DNA of 64,000 bases from the NCBI GenBank assembly GCA_900074745.1, contig LT598464.1, positions 186,001 to 250,000 of the forward strand, in the 5' to 3' direction. The notes below the pieces were generated by a model. That model saw only the letters and a program-made list of their open reading frames with translations, did not search any database and was not told the origin of the DNA. The DNA is from Lachancea mirantina. Its lineage: Eukaryota > Ascomycota > Saccharomycetes > Saccharomycetales > Saccharomycetaceae. This document shows, one piece after another, positions 9,686 to 19,117 of the stretch. Position 1 is the stretch's first letter, and every line of letters starts with the position of its first letter. The position numbers were made by a program, and so were the translations under genes.

Positions 9686-9972
9686 CTATTATAGCAGTTA
9701 GTATTACCGACTTCTAAAATTTCTTATTGGCTTCCACGAGGACTATCGAAGAGTCTTTTAAATGCGAACGTAGGAAACAGTAGGAACACTCGATATCGCT
9801 TAAACTCTTTACTCCACTCCACTGTGCAGATCTTCCAAATACAATTGAAAAAATCTCCTAAACACACGATTCTTCGCGCTATTCGCCGTGCTGCGTCTGT
9901 TTAAAACAGCCGATCATCTCTTCAATCTCTTTGGTCCTCATAAAGCACCCTATTACCATAGTTTAAACATAC
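9686..9972 (-). other. RPS8: Candidate 5'-leader intron of RPS8, 287 nt
   Basis: On the minus strand a perfect donor GTATGT (9972-9967), a perfect branch TACTAAC (9703-9697) and acceptor TAG (9688-9686) line up. The acceptor is 12 nt past the branch A and 6 nt before the start codon. I do not recall an intron in S. cerevisiae RPS8A. All three signals being exact makes chance unlikely. Confidence 0.8.
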
Positions 9973-10039
9973 GTTTTGTCCTGGTGATTGTAACTATCCT
10001 TCTTAGCCTTTACTAGTTTCGAATTTCTTCAACATTTGT

Positions 10040-10310
10040 TCAAGAGAGGTAGTGGAGGATGCGTGTCACCAGCCAGCTGCTCGCACGGGCACCTCGCGTC
10101 GGAGGGTTGAGGACCCCAACGGTAGCTTCCCTGCGTGGTTCCGTCCGGCAGAAGGGAGGTGAGGGCCTCCTGCGGCCCGGAGCCAGGCTACCGCTGGGCG
10201 GAGCCACGTAGCCTGGGCAGCCCTCACTGTGGTGCGGCGCCGCATGCCACCGACGATCTCAGTGGCCAACCCGGCCACCGGCGAGGGACGCGCGCGCGGC
10301 ACGTCGAATG
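10040..10310. promoter_or_regulatory. GC-rich structured island upstream of RPS8
   Basis: About 270 bp far richer in GC than its flanks. Nested inverted repeats are exact: 10159-10166 with 10220-10227 (8 bp) and, inside, 10183-10191 with 10208-10216 (9 bp). There is also a palindrome at 10233-10244. It lies between the RPS8 Rap1 pair and the leader exon. It shares the 10-mer ACCGTTGGGG (minus strand, 10123-10114) with the RPS25 island, at a similar distance from the donor site (142 and 122 nt). It could be a promoter element or an unrecognised ncRNA. Confidence 0.55.
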
Positions 10311-10350
10311 CATGCAATTAGACTTCTCACCATCTCAAAATTGTATAGGG

Positions 10351-10396
10351 TTCTGGGTGTAATCAATAGTCACCAAAAGTCTCGGTGTATGGGTCA
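10351..10396. promoter_or_regulatory. Paired Rap1 sites of RPS8
   Basis: Two matches to the Rap1 consensus (ACACCCRNACAY) lie in the minus orientation: TTCTGGGTGT at 10351-10360 and GGTGTATGGGTCA at 10384-10396. Pairs of Rap1 sites mark ribosomal protein promoters in this clade. They may also serve the divergent KTI11. Confidence 0.65.
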
Positions 10397-10544
10397 TGAG
10401 GCAGTCAAAAGTTTCCCCACAAGAAACGACTTAAAGAGTTGACAAAAAAAAATTAAGCAACGGACTAGCTCATCGCATGGTAAAATAATCATATGTAACT
10501 GAGCCGGAAGGCGTTTTACTGATCGGGCTAAAGTTGAATCCATT

Positions 10545-10793
10545 ATGTCTACTTACGATCAAGTTGAGATTGAAGACATGATGTTTGATCCGGATACGCA
10601 GATGTTTACTTACCCATGTCCATGTGGGGACAAGTTTCAGATTTACATCGATGACATGTTTGACGGAGAAGAGGTGGCAGTCTGTCCGAGCTGCTCTCTC
10701 ATGATCCAGGTGATCTTTGAGAGGGAGGATCTACAGGAATATTACGAGGAGGCCGGGACTCAGCCACCAGAACCCATTGCTGTTGCAGCTTAA
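10545..10793 (+). CDS. KTI11: Kti11/Dph3, CSL zinc finger electron carrier
   Basis: An 82-residue protein, the exact length of yeast Kti11 (Dph3). It carries iron in a CSL zinc-finger fold and supplies electrons for the first step of diphthamide synthesis on eEF2, and to Elongator for wobble-uridine modification. The CSL core is visible: YPCPCGDKF with two Cys near residues 26-28, and VAVCPSCSL with two more near residues 48-51. It starts MSTYDQVEIEDM from the ATG at 10545. It is divergent from RPS8, as in S. cerevisiae. Confidence 0.96.
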   Translation: MSTYDQVEIEDMMFDPDTQMFTYPCPCGDKFQIYIDDMFDGEEVAVCPSCSLMIQVIFEREDLQEYYEEAGTQPPEPIAVAA

Positions 10794-11218
10794 AGGGTAG
10801 TGGATCCTATGCATATTTCGATTAAGCGACTTGATGATGATGTCTGGGAATTAGCACAAAATTCGGATTTTAATAGCATAGCTGGCTTTTAAGAGTTGTG
10901 GAAGCAGTGCTGGCAATGTTTGTACGGCGAGCTGCTTTAATCAAATGGCTTATTTGCGAACTTATAGAGTCCTGAGCGTTGCGAAGATGTCAATAACAAG
11001 TTTTGTTTTGTTCAAATCCTGGAAGATCAGAAATCCTTTTCGTTTGCGAGGAAGTCGATTACTTACTCCTTCTTATGGTAGGTTACACTGCGTCAAGCAT
11101 TGGTGGCCTTCTCTTCACAAAATGTCGATCGTTCGCTTGAAGAATTAAATAACCGACGGTTGTAATATCACTCGATTTTAGGGCACCTTATTTAAGTCGT
11201 CGTTTCTATCAAAATGTT
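10794..11218. other. Intergenic 3' of KTI11
   Basis: This gap lies between convergent KTI11 and the START-like gene. A 67-codon open frame (10945-11148) has no recognisable similarity or biased codon use, and I do not call it. No RNA gene seen. Confidence 0.45.
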
Positions 11219-11992
11219 TTACAGATTGGATTCCTGGTCGTTTTTGCCTAGCCACTCAAAAAAGAAGCTAACATCCTTGGAGACCGTTTTGGCGATCATG
11301 GTGTTCTGAACCCATTTGGGTACGTTTCCGCCCGCGTCACTGGCCGTTCCCATGGTCCATTTGAGCGTTTCCGTCGCATAGTCGTATTCAAGTAATTCCA
11401 CACTTGAAAACACCGCATGCGTGTGGGCAACGGGATCCCGCAGCGGAGCATCGGCCGCCACTGTAATGACCATTGAGCGTTCTTTCCCGTTTGCCAGTTT
11501 GTACGGTTTAACAGGATACACCCATTCGTTGAACTCTCTTGTTGTAAGCGGCTTTCCTAATTCGTACTCGAGGTTCACCAGAACCCAGCCACTTTCCGTG
11601 GTCTCGAGAACGTCGACTTTAGTGAGCGTCTCAATGTAATCTATTTCACGCTGAGATCGAAAAGAACGCGTTGGAAGACTCCATTGGTCTTGAGACTCGC
11701 GTATACTGCCATTTAATTCCCGAACCATTGCTACATACGTTTCTTGTCTCAAATGATGCGTGCTAGAGCGACAAAGCCAGTACTCTCCTTCGAAATTTGC
11801 GCTATAAGATTGCACAGCAACCTCATCACCATCGAGAGTCGGATTAAATGCGAGCTTGTGCTTGTAACACTTGCCTTCTTTCCATTTCTTGGAAAAGTCC
11901 GAAAACAGGGATTCCGCTACGTCAATGACGCTATTTTCATCCTCGGGTAGTTGTGCTCTCGTAACCGGTTTTGCTGTCAATTTGAATGTCAT
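11219..11992 (-). CDS. START-like (DUF3074) protein
   Basis: A 257-residue protein that fits the fungal DUF3074 family of the START/SRPBCC lipid-binding fold. Seen: WLCRSSTHH near residue 72, a middle part with EIDYIETLTKVDVLETTESGWVLV-like beta strands, and near the end the family signature GTASDAGGNVPKWVQ followed by AKTVSKDVSFFFEWL. No signal peptide or membrane segment is visible, so it is probably cytosolic. Ligand and role are unknown. I do not recall an S. cerevisiae orthologue, so this looks like a gene kept in non-WGD yeasts and filamentous fungi. The start is the ATG at 11992. Confidence 0.7.
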   Translation of the reverse strand: MTFKLTAKPVTRAQLPEDENSVIDVAESLFSDFSKKWKEGKCYKHKLAFNPTLDGDEVAVQSYSANFEGEYWLCRSSTHHLRQETYVAMVRELNGSIRESQDQWSLPTRSFRSQREIDYIETLTKVDVLETTESGWVLVNLEYELGKPLTTREFNEWVYPVKPYKLANGKERSMVITVAADAPLRDPVAHTHAVFSSVELLEYDYATETLKWTMGTASDAGGNVPKWVQNTMIAKTVSKDVSFFFEWLGKNDQESNL

Positions 11993-13152
11993 GAAGATGT
12001 TAGTTCGGCTCCAATTGATCAGCTATCCAGTCTAAGTGACGGTTATAGTTTTCAAGGATTCGCTTTTTTTCCGGTATCTTAGAAATCTTGATTGTCGATG
12101 ATTGTTGACATATGTCCATTACACCCATAAATCTTGAAACTTCAAGTAGATTCATGTCAAAATAGAGGATATCCTGTGATAAGCGCTAATCAAAAGGCAT
12201 AAGCTGTGTCTGATAATACGAGACCCTTTGAAACTAATTTCAGTTTAGTTTTGCTGGTTTTCCCTCATTACTTGCCTTCCTATAAGGTAAATCAATTAAA
12301 AGGCGGTTCATAAGAAACGTCGTCTTCATTTGACTATGCTCTGCGAAAGATTCCTAAGCACGATGATCTGCTGACCAATTAATTCAAATGCCGAAACCTC
12401 GTTACAGGGTCTCCTTTCTGAGTCTCTTTCCTGGAAGGTCTTTAGTTTATACGATCTAAATGCCAAATGTGGGAAAACGAGCAATTGACTAGACTTATAT
12501 TGAAACTATAATTAAACTTTGACAAGACTTTTCTGAGCGTAACTTAGACTATGTGTTTCTTTAGATTTAGTGCTTAAATGCTTGAGTTGTCTCCCTCCGT
12601 TCCTCCTGTGATATTTTTTAAACAATACGTTAACTGCAACGGTTTGACATCACGGTCACTGAGTGTAGCCAGGATCAAGACGCAAACGCGTTTGTAAATG
12701 CTGTATTAAACCTATTAAATTATTAATTGTCAATTCTAATGCTGTAGTAATGATGAAAAGCAATAGATGCATGGAGTGCGTTGATTTGAGCGGAGGCAAG
12801 TTTCATTTGAGCAGACGCATTATTCCTCTGACTTACAACAAACGAAGGCCTTGCTTTTCGGACGTGCTTGTAACAAGCTCGCTGTCAATCAAAATTGGCG
12901 TACACGACGCTTCGGCTCGAGGGTCCGATATTCTTTCAATTTGATTGACCCTCCTCATTTTGGTGTGAAATAGCAGGATTCTACCTCTTTTTATGAAGCA
13001 GGAAGAACGCTGCCTAACGGTTTTCAATGCAAGCAAGGTACCCATGGATGACGAAATCACTGTAACTGTGGCTTTAGGATCAAAAGCAAATAGCAATCTT
13101 GTGTCAACAATAACTGTTTAGCTTCGAAAGACCTGCTAGTCTTCACATTGCG
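11993..13152. other. Long intergenic stretch before THI3's 3' end
   Basis: 1.16 kb without a convincing gene. Short open frames of 64 codons (12750-12944, +) and 87 codons (12833-13096, -) overlap each other on opposite strands and lack recognisable motifs. A C-box-like TAATGATGA near 12738 and a CTGA near 12829 are the right distance apart for a C/D snoRNA, but no terminal stem forms, so I do not call one. Confidence 0.4.
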
Positions 13153-14976
13153 TTAAAGAGATGCGGGAGACTGCCAATTAGATTTTGCCTTTTTATTTCC
13201 ACGACCGTCATCACGATCATGCCAATCAAGCATTCTTTTACTAAGGTCTACGTCCATGGTATCATCGAGAAGCCATTTCTCCATAAGCGCGGGAGGAGCA
13301 TCCATGGACGGTAATATAATCTCTATCATTCGTATTATCCCGTTTTTAGCAAAATTCTCATCATTTACAAGAGCTGAGAAATCACCAACAGTCTTGATTT
13401 GACGAGCATCGTAATTCAAAGCTCCAAATGTTGATAGTAATTTCAAGTTATGCCAAGGTTGGATGTCATGATAACCAGCATTGGATTTTCTGTGCAGCAA
13501 TCTATCAATGGTGTAACCATTATTATTCATGACAAAAATATAGGGCGTCAAGCCCCATCTTATTATTGTAGAAAGCTCTTGGACAGTGAGCTGTAAAGCA
13601 CCATCTCCCACAAACAGAATAACTCGACAACCTTTTTTTTCCTCGAGAGTTGCGAAAGACGCCCCTAGGCATGCTCCTAACGAGTATCCAACCGAACCCC
13701 ATAAGCTCTGGGAAATACAGTTAGTGGAGCTGGGAAATTTCGTTTGATTGATGCCGAAAGCAGAAGTTCCGGTTTCCGTTATTATAACATCACCTTCTTG
13801 AAACCAATTACTAATTTGACTCCAGACCCATTCTTGTCTTAATGGAACATTATCCATTAGCTTAATTTTGGCTCTTATTACTTCAGGCACCGGTTGAGGC
13901 CTATATCGAATCTTCGTAGGATCAAGTTTAGCTATCAAAGCTCGTAGTAAATAAGAAAGCTCCAAGTCGGGGTACATGGCATTCTTCAATTTTACAAAAT
14001 TGGAAAATAGCAATGCTGTATTTTTGGCCCGATAGGAAAAGTTGAAGGAGCCGGTGTTAAAGTCTGAGAGAAGAGCGCCGACGACGAGAACGAAATCGCA
14101 GAAATCAACAACTTCCCGGACTTCTGGCGAAGACATGGACCCTACAAAAGTGCCTCCAAAATGGGGATCTTGTTCATCGAATGCTCCTTTCCCCATTGGT
14201 GTACTAAAGACAGGAAACTGCGTCAGTTCCACAAGCTCGTGTAATTCGGCTGAGATGTTATACCGGGAAACACAACCGTCGGCGATAATGGCAGGAGATT
14301 CGGCTTTATAAATCAAATCGAGCACTGCATCGACTACCTCATTTTCAAGCTCTGGATTGTTCGGAGGCATACTCAAGTCCAATGGTATACTCAAAGGAGC
14401 TGAATCAACGAGAGCGTCTACGAAATTGACGGGAATTCCCACGTATACGGGTCGCCTTTTCTTATACGCAAGCGCAATGCATCGGTCTATCTCCTGAGCA
14501 CATATATCGAGATCCGTAAGAACAGTAGTATGCTCTGACACATCGCTTGCCAGCCTGTGGAAGATGCTGTAGTCTCCGTTACCGAGTGTATGATGAAGTA
14601 GCAGTTGTTTGACTTGTGCAGATGTCGGTGGCATGCCCACAATGTGTAGAACGCCAACATGCTCGGCAAAAGATCCCGCTATGCCGTTAATGGCGGAAAG
14701 TTCACCAACTCCGAAAGTCGTCACCAGACAAGCCAAATTTTTGATCCTGGCGTAACCGTCTGCCGCGTACGCCGCATTAAGCTCGTTTGCGTTACCTGCC
14801 CATCGAAGCTCTGGAATAGAATATATTTTGTCCAGTAAAGGCATGATAAACTCCCCTGGAAGACCGAAAATCGTATTCACATTCAGCTGTCGGAGACGGT
14901 AGAAGAGATAGTGACCCAGACTAATTTGACTCGGTAAACCACAGTTGCCCCAAACTTCAGGTTCATCGAACGGCAT
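13153..14976 (-). CDS. THI3: Thi3, pyruvate-decarboxylase-like thiamine regulator
   Basis: A 607-residue ThDP-binding protein of the pyruvate decarboxylase family (yeast Thi3 is 609 aa). Thi3 senses thiamine diphosphate and works with Thi2 and Pdc2 to control THI genes; a role in 2-keto acid decarboxylation has been proposed. Thi3-specific stretches include LHIVGMPPTSAQ, QEWVWSQISNWFQ and RLLHRKS. The HH pair is kept in LLLHHTLGNGD, and the ThDP motif starts GDGALQLT. Two PDC catalytic acids are replaced conservatively: PGDF is PGEF, and the Glu of GYTIE is Asp (GYTID), as in S. cerevisiae Thi3. The ATG at 14976 is chosen because upstream in-frame codons run into a stop. In S. cerevisiae THI3 (YDL080C) also neighbours MRK1 (YDL079C). 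Confidence 0.9.
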   Translation of the reverse strand: MPFDEPEVWGNCGLPSQISLGHYLFYRLRQLNVNTIFGLPGEFIMPLLDKIYSIPELRWAGNANELNAAYAADGYARIKNLACLVTTFGVGELSAINGIAGSFAEHVGVLHIVGMPPTSAQVKQLLLHHTLGNGDYSIFHRLASDVSEHTTVLTDLDICAQEIDRCIALAYKKRRPVYVGIPVNFVDALVDSAPLSIPLDLSMPPNNPELENEVVDAVLDLIYKAESPAIIADGCVSRYNISAELHELVELTQFPVFSTPMGKGAFDEQDPHFGGTFVGSMSSPEVREVVDFCDFVLVVGALLSDFNTGSFNFSYRAKNTALLFSNFVKLKNAMYPDLELSYLLRALIAKLDPTKIRYRPQPVPEVIRAKIKLMDNVPLRQEWVWSQISNWFQEGDVIITETGTSAFGINQTKFPSSTNCISQSLWGSVGYSLGACLGASFATLEEKKGCRVILFVGDGALQLTVQELSTIIRWGLTPYIFVMNNNGYTIDRLLHRKSNAGYHDIQPWHNLKLLSTFGALNYDARQIKTVGDFSALVNDENFAKNGIIRMIEIILPSMDAPPALMEKWLLDDTMDVDLSKRMLDWHDRDDGRGNKKAKSNWQSPASL

Positions 14977-16483
14977 GGCACTTTTCAAACGTTTGATGCA
15001 CACCAGTTCTTAATTGCTAACCTGCTCGCACTCTGCTCGCAGGCCACTTCAAATCTCGATCTGGCGACAAGTGAATTTCCGAAATGCTAACGGTTTCCTT
15101 CTCGGCCCACTTGGAGTCTAAAAAAAACCGGCCGATCAACAACTATGAGAGTCCTGGCCCCGTCAATTGGAAATGTCACAGGCACAAATACAAAAAGCCT
15201 GGCCACGATTGTTGGAAAGAGCCACTCGAATATCATTTTACATAAAGAATTCGGCCTTAAGCACCGTGGTGTGCTTTTCTTGCGAGAAAAAGTCACGTGT
15301 ACTTCGTTTGTTGAAGAAATTCCCACAAGTGAGGTTAATGGACTGCGCATAATAGAATTCACAGAAAAGAGCATTTAGGCCCAGCTCGTCTCATTTCGCA
15401 TTCAAATTAATCTGCAAGTGAGGCAAGAATTTTTAGCAGAGACTTTTTTTTTTAGAGTTTTTGATTATTTCTGGAAGTCGTAAAATGGCATTTCACTTTA
15501 TCGTTGTCCCAGTGGGAGTTCCTTTAAATCCTCCTTTTCTTGTAGAAATTCGTTTGCACTTTGACAAATTGTATGTAACTGCGGATATATCTGGATGCTG
15601 ACTGAAAAAGCTCAAGATACTTTGGCAGCATTCCGCGGATGGCATAGGTGAATGCCTGCGACATTCGGGACTATTGTCTACTCGCCTGTTATACAGTAAT
15701 GAATTATTTGGGAAATACCGCACTATGGTCTTGCTAATTTGCGTCCCGTCTGCTTTTCCAGATTACCTTCTTTCCTGTTTGAAAGATATCTAGCGGAAAA
15801 GATGGGTAAAGGCTACTGACGAAAAAAAAGCTTGTCTGTTATGATCCTAGTATCAGCGGCTAAACATGCGAAGGTGATATTTCAACAGATAAGAACACTA
15901 AGCAGGCCTTTGGCTTTGCTTAGGGAATCCTGGGTTTGGCATTCCTCTAGTATTCAGGTCTATCAATCCTTTATTTTCTGTCGGGCTTCAAAGGGACTAT
16001 TTTTACCTAACGTCGTGAATTGCTGGAGGAGGGCCACCGCTTTGACTTGTACTTCACGGCACCGGAGGTTGTGCCATGATGAAGACTGTGATTGCCTCTC
16101 ATTGATCCCTCCAAATTTGTAGAGGTCTTATTTAATTAATGAATAGTCGTAGAATCGAGTATTCCGTTTACTGACGGACGAAGGACAGAAGAAAATACCA
16201 CTTCCCAGAACAAGTTCCGAAAAGCAAATCTCATTAGTTTTGAATTCTTTTAGATTTTAAATACTTCAATCGAGGCACACAATTCGCGTAGGGGTGGCTT
16301 TGGTGCCTCACTTTGGCCAATATGCTAGGTGGATGTGCCATGCTCATGAGTGCAAATCAGGATAGGGTCGGAAATGAAGATAATATAATTAAAAAACTGA
16401 TCGTTGACGTCGTAAAAATAGTTGGGACTTGCGCGACAGCATTCCTGTGTGGTGTGGCGTTTGGATGGCCCCTGCTGACGTTC
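14977..16483. other. Long intergenic stretch between THI3 and the GSK3 gene
   Basis: 1.5 kb upstream of THI3 and downstream of MRK1/RIM11. Several 60-96-codon open frames exist on both strands, none with a recognisable domain. No tRNA is visible. It presumably holds the THI3 promoter. Confidence 0.45.
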
Positions 16484-18446
16484 TCATGCACTCAGATGCG
16501 CTTTGAAAGCGGAGAGCTCTTGCGGGCTCAAAAAACCGAGTTCGGTCTTGTCGTCGTATTCGAGCAGACGCAACGCCTTCACGATGCTGGTGAGACCTGA
16601 GTCGGACGTCGTCAACAATTCGTCAAAGTAAGGGGCCGTCAGACAGTGCACGGCGGAAAACCTTTGGGAGGGATCGTAGCGCAGCACGTCAGCCAAAAAC
16701 TGGACCGTCTGTGGGTCCTCACGCTTGAACACTTTGGCAAGCGGGATGGGTCGGATCTGAGGGAACTTGTGCTCCATATAGTTGGGGTTCATAGCACAGA
16801 TCTCCTGTTTGGAGGGCGTGCCCAGGATCTTGATGATCTCGACCAACTGATCGATGCCGCTCTCGCCCGGAAACATGGGCTGGCCCAGCAGCAGCTCGGC
16901 CATGACGCATCCGCTCGACCACACGTCGATCTGCACGGAGTAGTTGGTGGCGCCGAAAATCAGTTCCGGCGCGCGGTAGTAGCGCGAGCAGATGTAGGAG
17001 ACGTTGGGCTCGGAGGGCTTGAGCTGCTTGGCACTGCCGAAATCGCACAGCTTCAGCGCGAACGTGTCTGGGTCCACGAGCAAGTTCTGGGGCTTGATGT
17101 CGCGGTGGCACACGTTTGCGCACGTGTGCAGATAGTTGAGGCTTTTGAAAAGCTGGTACATGTAGAGCTTGATCTCGAGACGGGGCATGTTAGAGCGCTG
17201 CGCGACGAAACGACGCAGTCGCTGGTACAGCGACTGCGGCATAAACTCCAGGATCAGGTTCAGATACACCTCGCCCTGCGGGTCCGTCTCGTAGAAGTAG
17301 TAGAGCAGATCGATGATCTGCGGATGCTGGAGCTGCTTCATGATCTCTAGCTCGCGGTTTTTGAACCGCCGGTCCTGGAGCACCTTTTTGATGGCCACTT
17401 TCTCGCGGGTTTCTTCGATTTGCGTCGTGAAAACGACGCCAAACGATCCGTGGCCGACCACCTCTGTGGCCGGATATGACACGGACAGAGGCTGTTCCTC
17501 TGCCGACGACCCGTGGCCTCTGTATACCTGCTTGTGCACTATTGCGTTGTTAGTAATTGCATTGATGTCCATTGCGTCCCGCTTTCAGCCCTTGCGTGCG
17601 ATGCGAAGCGGTGCGAAGCGGTGCGAAGCCTTGCGTTCCGGGACACCCGCTGTTTTGTCTCCAGTTGGACGCTGGTCGGAGCCAAACCGGTCCACCGAGC
17701 ACGGCCCCTATAACTCACACGCACACACGCACACACCACCACCTGCGCCAGACGCCGCTCGTGCGCAGACCATAACCCGCACAAGCGGCTCGCCAACTTT
17801 TTTTCCCTCCGCGGGGCGCCTTACCCTGCCTGGCCCCAGACCCTGCTTCCGGGGCGAAGCCCGCAGCCGCAGCGTCGCGCAGCGTCGCGCCGTGCACAGT
17901 GCTGAAAGACCCGTGCACCCGTGCACCCATCCACCCACCACTCACTTGATACATACCGTTCGTGCCCGCCCGGGACTCTTGTACGAGCTGCTCTATGCGC
18001 TGCTTTGTCAGCCTGGCCTTGGACTTGCGCTTCTTCCTCGTGTCGCTCTGCACGGCAGCGCCGTTGTTACCCGCGGCTGCAGCACCAGCCCCGGCCCCGG
18101 CCCCGGCCCCGCGGCTGCCGCGGCGTCGCCGCAGCAACGACGCGTCGTCGTCGTCGTCGCCCCCGGCAACGTCGTCTTCGTTGTCGTTCTGTACGCGTTC
18201 CACATGCTCCGCCTCCCACTTGAGCTCGTCGGCCAGGCGCGTCGAAATGCGCTCCAGGTAGTTACCCGCATCAGCACCGGCGGCAACGCCGGTGCGCGGC
18301 CGGGTAACGTCACGCTCCCGGTCTCGGCCCCGGTCGCGTTTCTGGAACAACGACCGAGGCGCGCCGCTCGGCGCGCCCCCGTGGCTCGTGTAAGGCGAGA
18401 TCTGGTGCGTCAGCTTTTTCAGGAGAGTTCCGCTTGTCTGCAACAT
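16484..18446 (-). CDS. MRK1: GSK3 kinase, ancestor of Mrk1 and Rim11 (two exons)
   Basis: A glycogen synthase kinase 3 orthologous to both WGD duplicates MRK1 and RIM11, which act in meiotic entry and stress-responsive transcription. Exon 1 (17957-18446) and exon 2 (16484-17538) join in frame to give 514 aa, near yeast Mrk1 (501 aa). The N-terminal 163 residues are basic, Arg/Gly/Ala-rich and low-complexity. The kinase domain has [19 protein letters not shown], the catalytic [19 protein letters not shown] and the GSK3 activation loop [13 protein letters not shown] with its tyrosine. Length from the internal ATG at 17572 is 362 aa, close to Rim11 (370 aa). That ATG lies inside the intron, and its peptide [17 protein letters not shown] resembles the Rim11 start. 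The gene may therefore make both forms. Confidence 0.9.
17539..17956 (-). other. MRK1: MRK1/RIM11 intron, 418 nt, with an internal start codon
   Basis: Donor GTATGT at 17956-17951, branch TACTAAC at 17555-17549, acceptor TAG at 17541-17539, 11 nt past the branch A. Exon 1 ends with one base (G) and exon 2 opens with TG, giving Val and the in-frame VHKQVY. A further CAG acceptor at 17530-17528 would break the frame. The ATG at 17572-17570, the branch and the acceptor all lie inside an open frame continuous with the kinase. A near-TATA sequence (TTATAGGG) sits on the minus strand near 17710. Confidence 0.85.
17595..17637. repeat. GCGAAGCGGT tandem repeat in the MRK1 intron
   Basis: A ten-base unit of the form GCGAAGCGGT is repeated about three to four times imperfectly, just upstream (in gene sense) of the internal ATG. 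It is likely a slippage repeat; it could tune intron structure or an internal promoter. Confidence 0.7.
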
Positions 18447-19117
18447 CGCGCTACAGGGAACAAGGGACAGAATAGAAGGGAAAACAAGTACGGGTGAAAA
18501 CCAGAACCCAAGTCAAAGTATAATCTGCGGTATAACCAAAGGTATAACCAAAGGCACCAAAGGTAAAAACAAAACGTACTCGAATTGTGTGCTAGCCGTA
18601 TGTGACGGCAACCTCGAAACCTGCAGTAGTTAGTGTACAGTCGTTAAGCTTGGCCAATCAGTGCACAGCGCGTGTGTAGTTCCCTTAACTAATACCCGGT
18701 ACAGATATACTTGTGGGGTGGTAGCGCTCGGCACAGGGCTCACGGACAAGCGTTTGTTGCTTTGTGGGAGACGCCGGGGTGTGCGGGATGAGCAGGATGA
18801 GCGGGGACGCGGGGCAGCGGGGGGCCGAGGTGAGGGAGGGACGGTTGGGGTAACGCGGATGGGGGAAAGGGTTGGTGTGTGGGTGGTGCTTACGTGATCA
18901 TCATCACTATTGACGCGGATACCCATGCGACTCGCATTGTGTACGAAAGCACCAGTCTGTCTTTCTGCAGCGAACGTCGGTATACAGGGCCGTCTGCCGC
19001 GACAAAGGCCGAGAAGAACAATAAAAGGGACCGTGCGAAAAATAGGCCCACTGGAAAACGCACTGAAACACTTCGGCACAGATCAGCAGCAGACCGTCGG
19101 CAGTCTCCACGTCCCGC
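18447..19117. promoter_or_regulatory. Divergent promoter region between MRK1 and the TMEM33-like gene
   Basis: 671 bp of GC-rich DNA shared by two divergent genes. A direct repeat (AAGGTATAACC twice, then AAGGCACC and AAGGTAAA) sits at about 18530-18565. Open frames here (up to 149 codons) overlap on both strands and look like chance in GC-rich sequence. No specific factor site is called. Confidence 0.45.

Noticed and set aside
10945-11148. 67-codon plus-strand frame after KTI11
   Set aside because: No motif, ordinary composition, and no counterpart known at this place.
12735-12835. Possible C/D box snoRNA (TAATGATGA to CTGA)
   Set aside because: Spacing fits, but no terminal stem and no clear rRNA complement could be seen.
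16646-17350. 234-codon plus-strand frame antisense to the GSK3 kinase domain
   Set aside because: It lies opposite a strongly conserved kinase in GC-rich DNA, where stop codons are rare on the other strand. It is low-complexity, Leu/Val/Asp-rich and matches nothing known.
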